DNA of 9,874 nt. Origin: Chloroflexota bacterium (GTDB lineage: Bacteria; Chloroflexota; Limnocylindria; QHBO01). The notes under the pieces were generated by a model that did no database searches, was not told the DNA's origin, and worked only from the letters and a program-made list of their open reading frames with translations. A program made the position numbers and the translations under genes. Each line of letters starts with the position of its first letter. Within the stretch, counting starts at the first letter, position 1. The stretch covers positions 1 to 9,874 of the forward strand of contig JAGXHP010000006.1 of assembly GCA_024636135.1 (NCBI GenBank). Reading direction: 5' to 3'. Of the stretch, positions 1 through 6,352 are shown piece by piece.

Positions 1-1470
1 AAGCTCGGTCATCTCCTCGCCGGTGAGCGCCTCGATGCCGATCGAGGTGAAGGCCCGGTGACCGGCACCCCAGGTCGGGCGACGATCGAGCAGCTCCGGC
101 CGGGCGAGCGTGATGACGTAGATGGGGTGCCCGCGCGACCAGGCCAGCAGGTCCTCGATGAAGTCGATCATGCCCTCGTCGGCCCACTGGAGGTCCTCGA
201 ACACGAGCACCACGGGTCCGCGTTCCGCGATGCGCTCGAAGAACGTCCGCCACGCGGTGAACAGCTGCCCGCGCTCCGTGCCGGGCCGGTCCTCGATGCC
301 CAGCAGCTGGAGCAGGGGGCCCTCGAGCGTCCGGCGCTCGTCCGCATCGGGGACGAACTGGTCGAGGATGGCCGTCAGGCTCGTCCGCGCGGTCGCGTCG
401 TCGGTGCCGTCGCCGATCCCGAGTCGCATACGCACCATTTCGCCCAGCGCCCAGAACGTGATGCCCTCGCCATAGGACGGTGAGCGTCCCTGGTGCCAGT
501 ACACCGTCTCGGTGACACCGTCGATGTACTTGAGAAACTCCCACGCCAAGCGGCTCTTGCCGATGCCGGCCTGGCCGATGACGCTGACGAGGCGAACCCC
601 GCGGTCACGCGCCGTGCCGTGGTAGAAGTCCTTGATCAGCTGAAGCTCTGCGCTGCGTCCGACGAACGGTGCCTCGAGCTGCTCGCTCCGGCCGACGCCG
701 CCGCGCTGCGCGACGACGCGGACCGCGCGCCAGGCGGCGATCGGCAGCTCCTTGCCCTTGACCATGTGGTCGCCGGCCGACTCGTAGGAGATCGCCTCGG
801 CGGAGGCCCGTCGCGTTGAGTCGCCGACCAGGACAGTCCCCGGTGCGGCCACCGATTGGAGCCGGGAGGCGGTGTTCACGAGGTCTCCCGCGACCATGCC
901 CATGTTGCTTGCGCCGATGGTCACCGCGGCTTCGCCGGTCAGAACTCCCGCGCGCAGCGCCAGGCCGGGGACCTCGGCTCCCTCCCCGATGCGGCGCACG
1001 GCCTCCACCAGGTCGAGCGCGGCACGGACCGCGCGCTCGGCGTCGTCTTCCTGGGCCACCGGTGTGCCCCACACCGCCATGACCGCATCGCCGATGAACT
1101 TCTCGATCGTGCCGCCGTAGCGTCCGATGATCTCCCGGCACGTCCCGAAATAGCCGTCGAGCAGCTCACGCACGTCCTCGGCGTCGCGCGATTCGGAGAT
1201 CGTGGTGAAGCCAACGAGGTCGGCGAACAGGACGCTGACCAGACGGCGCTCGGCGACGGGCGCGTCCTGTGCCGGGCCGGCCGCATCGGTCGTGATCGTG
1301 GCGGTGCCCTGGGCTGGGGCGCCGAGCGCCGTCCCGCACTCCCCGCAGAACTTGCCGTCGGGCGGGTTGACCGTGCCGCAGCTTGGGCACGCAGCGGCAA
1401 GACGCGTCCCACATTCGATGCAGAACTTGCGACCTGCTTCGTTCTCCGTGCCACACGAGGGGCAGTTCAT
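1..1470 (-). CDS. Zinc-ribbon / class III nucleotide cyclase / AAA ATPase protein (3' end cut by window)
   Basis: This is a multidomain signalling protein; 490 residues are visible and the C-terminus lies beyond the window edge. Residues 1-45 form two zinc ribbons with cysteine pairs at C3/C6, C17/C20, C28/C31 and C42/C45. Residues ~71-235 are a class III cyclase domain: metal aspartates D84 (FADLVGFT) and D128 (EKFIGDAV), adenine-type lysine K124, and transition-state residues N199 and R203 (GDLVNTASR). The partner purine-specifying position is M192, where known adenylyl cyclases usually have Asp or Thr, so activity or substrate is uncertain. A STAND/AAA_16 ATPase follows, with Walker A GQAGIGKS (299-306) and Walker B VVLVFEDLQWAD (from about 420). 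Family members usually continue into a TPR-like region, which is not visible here. The ATG at 1470 begins the first zinc ribbon directly and has GAGGA 12 nt upstream. It diverges from the ASCH gene. The domains are certain; the ligand and regulated process are unknown. Confidence 0.93.
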   Translation of the reverse strand, partial: MNCPSCGTENEAGRKFCIECGTRLAAACPSCGTVNPPDGKFCGECGTALGAPAQGTATITTDAAGPAQDAPVAERRLVSVLFADLVGFTTISESRDAEDVRELLDGYFGTCREIIGRYGGTIEKFIGDAVMAVWGTPVAQEDDAERAVRAALDLVEAVRRIGEGAEVPGLALRAGVLTGEAAVTIGASNMGMVAGDLVNTASRLQSVAAPGTVLVGDSTRRASAEAISYESAGDHMVKGKELPIAAWRAVRVVAQRGGVGRSEQLEAPFVGRSAELQLIKDFYHGTARDRGVRLVSVIGQAGIGKSRLAWEFLKYIDGVTETVYWHQGRSPSYGEGITFWALGEMVRMRLGIGDGTDDATARTSLTAILDQFVPDADERRTLEGPLLQLLGIEDRPGTERGQLFTAWRTFFERIAERGPVVLVFEDLQWADEGMIDFIEDLLAWSRGHPIYVITLARPELLDRRPTWGAGHRAFTSIGIEALTGEEMTEL

Positions 1471-1482
1471 CCGGGCGTCGAG

Positions 1483-1507
1483 TCCTCAGTGGGGTTCCGA
1501 AAGTATC
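1483..1507 (-). promoter_or_regulatory. Putative -10 hexamer and ribosome binding site of the zinc-ribbon cyclase gene
   Basis: Read on the minus strand, GATACT at 1507-1502 resembles a -10 element, and GAGGA at 1487-1483 is a Shine-Dalgarno-like sequence 12 nt before the ATG at 1470. This predicts a 5' leader of about 25 nt. No convincing -35 element sits about 17 nt further upstream. The same GATACT hexamer precedes two other genes in this window, which supports a real promoter signal. Transcription was not tested. Confidence 0.35.
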
Positions 1508-1571
1508 ACCGCATGGCAATCTGTGCCGCGCCGCGTCGCGGGCCGCGGAGATTTTGCCGCTTGACGTGGAC

Positions 1572-2081
1572 ATGCCCGATGGCGCTCACTGGCGCCATTC
1601 AGACACGGGGTGGCCGTCCGTGGATCCACGCACCCATCTCGGCATGCAGATCGCCGGCTTCGCCATGCCTGGATCCGACCTCCGTCGCGAGCTCGTGCGG
1701 CTGATCATGGCCGGGGCGAAGCGGGCCACTGCCGGGCTTCTCGTCGAGTACGAGCTCGACGGCGACACGATTCCGTCTCCGGGGCTTCGCGAGGCCGTGA
1801 TCGATGCCGATGGGCGCATTGCCGGCATCATCGAAACCACCGAGTGCCGCACGCTCCGCATGGCCGACGTGGACGACCAGTTCGCCTGGGACGAGGGCGA
1901 AGGATTCGCCGATGCCGCTCACTGGCGCAGCGCCCACGAGACGTACTTCCGCTCGTACCTTGGCGAGCTTCGGGAGCAACTCGGCGATCCGTCGTGGGAC
2001 CTGGACGACGACACCCAGGTTGTCTGCCAGCGGTTCCGGCTGGCGGAGACGTATCCCCGGCCGGTCACCCCTGAGCCGTAA
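1572..2081 (+). CDS. ASCH-domain protein (putative RNA-binding / PUA-like fold)
   Basis: The protein is about 169 residues and matches the bacterial ASCH family, a PUA-like beta-barrel fold proposed to bind RNA or modified nucleosides. With the ATG at 1572, the family's GxKxAT signature is GAKRAT at residues 48-53. It is followed by a LLVEYELDG segment, and the hallmark FAWDEGEG is at 104-111, then an HWRSAHETYF helix. The C-terminus ends in a strand containing VVCQRFRL. The start is uncertain: ATG 1572, GTG 1620 and ATG 1644 are in frame and none has a good ribosome binding site. 1572 was chosen because family members usually have 20-35 residues before the FAMPGSDL segment. The gene diverges from the zinc-ribbon cyclase and ends 33 nt before the next cyclase, so co-transcription with it is possible. 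The family is clear; the substrate is unknown. Confidence 0.85.
   Translation: MPDGAHWRHSDTGWPSVDPRTHLGMQIAGFAMPGSDLRRELVRLIMAGAKRATAGLLVEYELDGDTIPSPGLREAVIDADGRIAGIIETTECRTLRMADVDDQFAWDEGEGFADAAHWRSAHETYFRSYLGELREQLGDPSWDLDDDTQVVCQRFRLAETYPRPVTPEP
1578..1928 (+). repeat. 18-nt in-frame direct repeat inside the ASCH gene (1578-1595 and 1911-1928)
   Basis: GATGGCGCTCACTGGCGC at 1578-1595 recurs as GATGCCGCTCACTGGCGC at 1911-1928, with 17 of 18 bases identical. The copies are 333 bp apart, an exact multiple of three, so both encode a D-(G/A)-A-H-W-R peptide in the same frame. The second copy lies in the conserved ASCH core. The first lies in the doubtful N-terminal extension and could be a small duplication or a coincidence. 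Confidence 0.4.
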
Positions 2082-2096
2082 CCACGGGGCTTCCGT

Positions 2097-2108
2097 GAGA
2101 GGCACAAT
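2097..2108 (+). promoter_or_regulatory. Start-proximal signals of the large cyclase/ATPase gene
   Basis: GAGAGG at 2097-2102 is a purine-rich Shine-Dalgarno-like element 12 nt before the GTG start at 2115. CACAAT at 2103-2108 is a possible -10 element ending 6 nt before the same GTG, the spacing expected of a leaderless transcript. A small hairpin (CACGG 2083-2087 with CCGTG 2093-2097) lies just after the ASCH stop. An ATG at 2107 gives only a three-codon frame ending in TGA, so it is not the gene start. Either translation mode is possible. Confidence 0.25.
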
Positions 2109-2114
2109 GCGCCG

Positions 2115-5100
2115 GTGACCTTCTCCGAAGAACGCCGCCTCGTGACGGTGCTGTTCGTCGACCTCGTCGGGTTCACGACGCGCTCCGAATCGACCGACCC
2201 CGAAGAGGTGCGCGACATCCAGCGCACGTACTTCGGTGCCGTCGCCGCCGAGGTCGAGCGCTACGGCGGCACGGTGGAGAAGTACATCGGTGACGCCGTG
2301 ATGGCGATCTACGGTGCCCCCCAGGCCCACGACGACGACGCGGCCCGGGCACTCCATGCGGCCCTCGCTATCCGGCGGGCGGTGGCGGACAGCGGCCACG
2401 AGCTCCAGGTGCGCATCGGCGTGAACACCGGCGAGGTGGTGGGAGGCGCCGGATCGGGCCCGCAGCAGCACGAGTACACCGTCACCGGCGACGCGGTGAA
2501 CGTCGCCGCGCGGCTCCAGCAGGCGGCAGAGCCGGGCGAGATCTACGTCGGATCCACCACCCGCCGGCTCGCCGACGAAGCCTTCGAGTTCGCGGCGCTG
2601 CCGCTCATGGAGCTCAAGGGCAAGGCGGCGCCCCTGGAGGTGTGGCGGCTCGTCGGCGAGGTCTCCGAGCCCCGGCTCGCGCGCGGCGGTGAGGCGCCCC
2701 TGGTCGGACGGAGCCGCGAGCTGCGCCTGCTGACGGGGGCCCTGGACGAGGCCGTCGAGGGTCACGGCCTGCTCGTCGGCCTGTCTGGTGAGGCCGGCAT
2801 CGGCAAGTCCAGGCTGGCGCTCGAGATGCGCGCCCGTGCCGAGGCCGATGGATTCCAGACCGCGTGGGCCGGCGCACCGTCGTACGCAAGCTCGTTCCCG
2901 TACCACCTCGTCGGTGCGTTGGCCGTCCAACTGGATGCCGCGGCCGTCGGCCGTGACTCCGGGATGGACCCGCTCTGGGCGGCCGCACTCGCCGACTTGA
3001 CCGGGGACGCGACCGACGCCCAGATCGATCTCCTGCGAGAGGCCACTCCCGCCCGCCGTCAGCGGCTGCTCGTGCAGGCGCTGGGCGAGCTCCTCAGCAC
3101 CCGTGCGGCCGTGCGGCCGCAGCTCGTCGTGCTCGATGATCTCCACTGGGCCGATGCCTCGAGCATCGCGGTCCTGGATCAGCTGATCGCGCTCATTCCG
3201 GACCATGCGATCGCCGTCCTGGCCCTGTACCGGCCCGGCTGGGAGAACCCATGGGCCGGGCGTGGCTATTACCAGCAGGTCAACCTGGCCGCCCTGCGCG
3301 ACAGCGATGCTCAGGAACTGGTGCGAGCCCTGTCACCGACTGTGCCGATCAGCGACACCCAGACCGCGGAGCTGCTCCACCGGTCCGGCGGGAATCCGTA
3401 CTTCCTCGAGGAGCTGCTCCGCAGCAGGGCAGCGGGTCAGAACGGCGCCGGCAGCGGGCTGCCCGAGACCGTGCACGAGCTGCTGCTGGCCAGGATCGAC
3501 TCCCTGGGACCCGAGGCGCGCAGCGTGCTGCAGACCGCGGCGGTGGCCGGTGTCGCCTTCAGCGAGCGACTGCTCCACGCGATCGATCCGGACGCCGACG
3601 TGGAGGCGGCGCTCGGAGCGCTCCAGCGAGCTGACCTGGTCATCGCGTCGGGCGGCAGTGCCGAGGACCGGACCTTCGCCATGCGACATCCCCTCGTCCA
3701 CGAGGTCGCGTACCGCAGCCTGCTCATCGCCCGTCGCCGAGAGCTGCATCGGCGCATCGGCGCATGGCTGGAGGAGCACGTCGGTGACGAGGCCCTCGCC
3801 GCCATCGCCGCGCATTACCGGGACGGCGATGAGCTCGAGCGAGCGCGAGAGCTTCTGCCGCGCGCCGCTGAGCGGGCTGCGCGACTGAATGCGCAGCACG
3901 AGGCGGTCGACGCCTACGTCCAGGCCGCCGACCTCTTCGCCGATGACCCGGCGCGTCGGGCGTTCATGCTCGAGCGGGCATCGGCGCACACGTTCCTCGC
4001 TGCCCGAATCGCGCGTGCACTCGAGCTGGTGAAGGAAGCCATCGCGCTCTACGAACAGGCGGGGGATCGGCTTCGTGCCCTCAACGGCCGAAGGCTCCTC
4101 GGCCGCTACTCGTGGCTCGACGGGCGCCGCGACGACGCGGAGCGCGAGATCGGTGCGGCGGTGGAGGGGCTCGAGCAGCTGCCCCCGGGTCCCGAGCTCG
4201 CCTTGGCCTATTCCTACCAGTCCCAGCTCGCGTTCCTGCAGCCGGACTACATCCGCGGGGCCAGCCTGGCGGACCGGGCGATACAGATCGCCGAGCAGGT
4301 CGGCTCCGTGGAGGCATTGGCCCACGCCGTCAACAACCGCGGGATGTGCCGGGCGGGTCTCGGGGACCCGGCGGGACTCGACGACGTGCGGCGAAGCCTC
4401 CGCATAGCCTTGGACAACAACCTGGTCGACGATGCGAGCCGCGCCTACACGAACCTCAGCGGCCAGGGCGCCGCCATCGGGTTCTTCACCGCGGAGGACC
4501 ATGAAGCCCTGTACGACGAGATGATGGAGTTCGACCAGCGCACTGCCCCCGGTGGCAACTACGAGCAGTGGCACCGCGCCGGGCGTGCGGAGCTCTGGCT
4601 CGCCACCGGACGCTGGGACGATGCCGAGCGCGGCCTGCGCGAGATGGTGGCGTACTCGGGCGCCAATCGCTACGTCCTGCTGGACGTCGCGTCGTTCCTG
4701 GGACTGCTGCTGGCGTTCCGGGGCAGGTACGAGGAGGCGGCGAGCCTGGTTCGGCCGCACGTCGAGGTCGGGATCAGCATCGGCGACCTCCAGGCATACG
4801 GGCCGGTGTTCGTGGCGTTGGCTCATGCGTCGCGTGGTGCGGGCGATGCGGCCGGCGCTGTCGAGAACATTCGCCGGGCAATCGAAGTCCGCGGTGACAT
4901 GCACGAGCAGAACATGAGCACGTGGTGTCTCTTCGAATGGACCGACGTGGCAGGGTGGCTGGCAAGATCCGGAGATGACCGTGGAGCCGTTGCCGCGCTG
5001 CGCGCGATGGCCGCTCAGTTCGAGGCCGATGTCGCGCGAGGCGGCACGGAGCCGGAGCTGAGAGTGCGCCACGCCCTGTATCGAGCCGCCGTCACACAGC

Positions 5101-5315
5101 TCAGGGTGCTTGCAGACGAAGCCCCGCAGGACGCGCGCGCCGTCCTGTCCGCCGCCGCAACCGATCTGCGAAGCGAGCGACGGATCTTCGAGGCGGCCCG
5201 CATCGAGCTCTGGATGGCCGAGGCGGGCGACCGCGATGCCCTGGATTCCGCGACGGCAGCATTCGACGAGCTGCGGGCCGGACCGTACCTCGAGCGCGCA
5301 CGCCGTCTGGGCTGA
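2115..5315 (+). CDS. Class III nucleotide cyclase / AAA ATPase / TPR-like regulatory protein
   Basis: This 1066-residue protein is probably cytoplasmic; no signal peptide or membrane segment is evident. Residues 5-165 are a class III cyclase domain with the residues needed for catalysis: metal aspartates D16 (VLFVDLVGFT) and D60 (EKYIGDAV), K56 and T122 as the Lys/Thr purine-specifying pair seen in many bacterial adenylyl cyclases, and N129 and R133 (GDAVNVAAR). Residues ~195-400 are a STAND/AAA_16 ATPase with Walker A GEAGIGKS (225-232) and Walker B QLVVLDDLHWAD (336-347), then a winged-helix-like segment. From about 560 to the end it is Ala/Leu/Arg-rich and helical, like TPR repeats. The start is GTG 2115, because homology to the cyclase domain begins at residue 5. 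By family analogy the ATPase/TPR part would sense a partner and control cyclase output; this is inference. It is convergent with the RIO kinase, 20 bp apart. Confidence 0.93.
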   Translation: MTFSEERRLVTVLFVDLVGFTTRSESTDPEEVRDIQRTYFGAVAAEVERYGGTVEKYIGDAVMAIYGAPQAHDDDAARALHAALAIRRAVADSGHELQVRIGVNTGEVVGGAGSGPQQHEYTVTGDAVNVAARLQQAAEPGEIYVGSTTRRLADEAFEFAALPLMELKGKAAPLEVWRLVGEVSEPRLARGGEAPLVGRSRELRLLTGALDEAVEGHGLLVGLSGEAGIGKSRLALEMRARAEADGFQTAWAGAPSYASSFPYHLVGALAVQLDAAAVGRDSGMDPLWAAALADLTGDATDAQIDLLREATPARRQRLLVQALGELLSTRAAVRPQLVVLDDLHWADASSIAVLDQLIALIPDHAIAVLALYRPGWENPWAGRGYYQQVNLAALRDSDAQELVRALSPTVPISDTQTAELLHRSGGNPYFLEELLRSRAAGQNGAGSGLPETVHELLLARIDSLGPEARSVLQTAAVAGVAFSERLLHAIDPDADVEAALGALQRADLVIASGGSAEDRTFAMRHPLVHEVAYRSLLIARRRELHRRIGAWLEEHVGDEALAAIAAHYRDGDELERARELLPRAAERAARLNAQHEAVDAYVQAADLFADDPARRAFMLERASAHTFLAARIARALELVKEAIALYEQAGDRLRALNGRRLLGRYSWLDGRRDDAEREIGAAVEGLEQLPPGPELALAYSYQSQLAFLQPDYIRGASLADRAIQIAEQVGSVEALAHAVNNRGMCRAGLGDPAGLDDVRRSLRIALDNNLVDDASRAYTNLSGQGAAIGFFTAEDHEALYDEMMEFDQRTAPGGNYEQWHRAGRAELWLATGRWDDAERGLREMVAYSGANRYVLLDVASFLGLLLAFRGRYEEAASLVRPHVEVGISIGDLQAYGPVFVALAHASRGAGDAAGAVENIRRAIEVRGDMHEQNMSTWCLFEWTDVAGWLARSGDDRGAVAALRAMAAQFEADVARGGTEPELRVRHALYRAAVTQLRVLADEAPQDARAVLSAAATDLRSERRIFEAARIELWMAEAGDRDALDSATAAFDELRAGPYLERARRLG

Positions 5316-5335
5316 TCTGCAGCAGACACCTCGGT

Positions 5336-6082
5336 CTACCCCAGCCAGGCCATCGTCACCAGCTCCGCGTAGAGCGCCTCCACGTCCACCTCCACGCCCC
5401 GCCGCCCGAACCACTCGCCGACGTTCGCGACGTCCCGGTGCAGGAGGTCGAACGCATCGGTGTTCGTGGTGAACTCCACCGCCTGCGGCAGGTCGATGAC
5501 CACCAGCCGCGCCTTCCACCACAGCAGGTTGTAGGCGGACATATCGGCGTGGACCAGCCCGGCTGACGTCAGCGCTCGGAGCGCCTCACCCATCTGCTCC
5601 CAGGCCGATGCCAGCTCATCGGCCGACAATCGCGCCTGCGCCAGCTTCGGCGCGGCCTGCTCCTCATCGCCGATGAACTCCATCATCAGCCCGTCTTCCG
5701 ACCGCTCGACCGGGTAGGGGACGGCGACGCCGGCCTCCCAGGCTCGGCGCAGCATCTCCCACTCCTGCATCGGCCACAGTTGCGCGGCCAGCTCGTGCCC
5801 GTATCGGCTGCGATTGCCGGCCTCGATCGCTCGACGATCGCGCGAACGCAGGTTCCAGCCTGCCTTGTACTTCGCGTCACCGCGGTAGAGGGTCGAGTTC
5901 GAGAATCCCTTCTCGCGCAGCTCGTCCTTGCCGGGGTAGCGCGGGCGATATCGCTTGTGGGCAAGGAGTCGAGGTCCGCTTGTCGCGAATCGGCGTTCGA
6001 GCAGGAAGATCTCGGCCTCTTTGCCGGATTTCAGGGTGCCGCGCGGGTGGTCCTCGTAGGGCTCACCATCGGGCCAGGCCAT
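5336..6082 (-). CDS. RIO-family atypical protein kinase / ATPase
   Basis: The protein is about 248 residues from ATG 6082. It carries the RIO kinase core: a glycine/lysine loop LKSGKEAEIFLL (17-28), ATP-binding lysine K43 in AHKRYRPR, catalytic loop HADMSAYN with D180 and N185, and metal-binding D197 in VIDLPQAV. A conserved FDLLHRDVANV segment follows. RIO proteins in archaea and eukaryotes act in small-subunit ribosome maturation as ATPases or kinases; the role of bacterial members is poorly known. The frame stays open to an ATG at 6136, but that codon lies in the loop of a putative intrinsic terminator and the extra 18 residues look unlike the family. ATG 6082 is therefore preferred, although it has no Shine-Dalgarno sequence; GTG 6115 is another option. 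The gene appears to sit behind an attenuator leader, suggesting induction when translation is disturbed (inference). Confidence 0.9.
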   Translation of the reverse strand: MAWPDGEPYEDHPRGTLKSGKEAEIFLLERRFATSGPRLLAHKRYRPRYPGKDELREKGFSNSTLYRGDAKYKAGWNLRSRDRRAIEAGNRSRYGHELAAQLWPMQEWEMLRRAWEAGVAVPYPVERSEDGLMMEFIGDEEQAAPKLAQARLSADELASAWEQMGEALRALTSAGLVHADMSAYNLLWWKARLVVIDLPQAVEFTTNTDAFDLLHRDVANVGEWFGRRGVEVDVEALYAELVTMAWLG

Positions 6083-6100
6083 GGACGGCCCGCGCAGCGG

Positions 6101-6119
6101 TTTCGTGAAGGACACGAAA
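6101..6119 (-). other. Perfect 7-bp stem-loop between the attenuator and the kinase start
   Basis: TTTCGTG (6101-6107) and CACGAAA (6113-6119) are perfect inverted repeats around a 5-nt loop. In the minus-strand RNA the 5' arm overlaps the U-tract of the upstream terminator, and the 3' arm ends 18 nt before ATG 6082. It could form in read-through RNA and affect ribosome access or RNA stability. The structure is visible in the sequence; the function is a guess. Confidence 0.5.
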
Positions 6120-6177
6120 AAGCGCTCCCAAAACATGGGTTGGAACGGAAACGTCGTCCCGACCGGTCAGGAGCGCT
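6117..6177 (-). terminator. Intrinsic terminator in the RIO kinase leader (putative attenuator)
   Basis: On the minus strand AGCGCTCC (6177-6170) pairs perfectly with GGAGCGCT (6128-6121), and the 3' arm runs straight into five Ts (6121-6117). The 41-nt interior can fold further: GGGACG (6160-6155) pairs with CGTTCC (6147-6142) around a 7-nt loop with one G-T wobble, and GACCGGTC (6161-6168) is palindromic. The terminator faces the kinase gene, lies only about 35 nt before its start, and follows a short translated-looking frame. That position is expected of a conditional, not an end-of-gene, terminator. The long interior makes it less canonical than a simple hairpin. Confidence 0.6.
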
Positions 6178-6218
6178 GCGATCGCCTCGGGCTAGGCCGA
6201 AGGGTTCAGGCGCACTCC
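6170..6218 (-). promoter_or_regulatory. Putative antiterminator fold competing with the kinase-leader terminator
   Basis: GGAGTGC (6218-6212, minus strand), which lies in the last codons of the small upstream frame, can pair over 7 bp (one G-U) with GCGCTCC (6176-6170). The latter is most of the terminator's 5' arm, so the two folds are mutually exclusive. Between them CTTCGG (6202-6197) pairs with CCGAGG (6190-6185) around a 6-nt loop, bringing the arms together. A ribosome finishing the small frame would cover GGAGTGC and favour termination. A missing ribosome, or one paused early in the frame, would allow antitermination. The pairings are seen by hand; the mechanism is inferred. Confidence 0.5.
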
Positions 6219-6253
6219 GCGCGGTCGGGAGGAACGGCAACGGTGCTCTGCAC
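6206..6253 (-). CDS. Putative 15-residue leader peptide upstream of the RIO kinase
   Basis: The peptide is (M)QSTVAVPPDRAECA followed by TGA, with a GTG start. A perfect GAGGAGG Shine-Dalgarno sequence (6267-6261) sits 7 nt before the GTG. This is the strongest ribosome binding site I see in the window, and the kinase itself has none. Codons 8-10 encode Pro-Pro-Asp, a motif known from EF-P studies to slow ribosomes strongly. The last codons overlap the proposed antiterminator arm. The frame is also open upstream into the methyltransferase antisense strand, so the short start rests on the Shine-Dalgarno sequence alone. The peptide probably works through its translation rather than as a product. 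Conservation in relatives would decide. Confidence 0.5.
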   Translation of the reverse strand: MQSTVAVPPDRAECA

Positions 6254-6292
6254 GGCGGGTCCTCCTCGATGGTGTTGGTGTGTTCGCGGACG

Positions 6293-6321
6293 ATCATGCG
6301 CCGATGCGACCGGCCGCGCAA
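6293..6321 (-). promoter_or_regulatory. Possible promoter of the RIO kinase leader
   Basis: On the minus strand TTGCGC (6321-6316) and CATGAT (6298-6293) are separated by exactly 17 nt and resemble weak -35 and -10 elements (3/6 and 4/6 matches to the E. coli sigma-70 consensus). Transcription would start about 20 nt before the leader-peptide ribosome binding site. The region also lies back to back with the methyltransferase start signal. The matches are weak and the call is tentative. Confidence 0.25.
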
Positions 6322-6339
6322 GAAAAACGAGCGACGCGC

Positions 6340-6345
6340 GATACT
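6340..6345 (+). promoter_or_regulatory. GATACT -10-like element of the methyltransferase gene
   Basis: GATACT ends 7 nt before ATG 6353, which has no ribosome binding site. A -10 hexamer at this distance puts the transcription start at or next to the ATG, as in leaderless mRNAs of Actinobacteria and Deinococcus-type bacteria. A nearly identical arrangement precedes the next gene. Confidence 0.4.
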
Positions 6346-6352
6346 GCAGCGC

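Noticed and set aside
1599..3206. 535-residue open frame on the minus strand
   Set aside because: It lies antisense to the ASCH and cyclase genes, whose domains and motifs are clear. Its translation is low-complexity Arg/Gly/Leu-rich with no recognisable motif, a common high-GC shadow.
5305..5327. Imperfect hairpin (GTCTG/CAGAC plus CTG/CAG) between the convergent cyclase and kinase genes as a shared terminator
   Set aside because: The stem is only 5+3 bp with a bulge, spans the cyclase stop codon, and has no T-run on either strand.
3333..5522. 729-residue open frame on the minus strand
   Set aside because: It is antisense to the ATPase/TPR part of the large cyclase gene and runs into the kinase gene in another frame; no domain is seen.
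5780..6352. Upstream extension of the methyltransferase frame
   Set aside because: It runs antisense through the kinase and its leader; the family N-terminus begins at ATG 6353.
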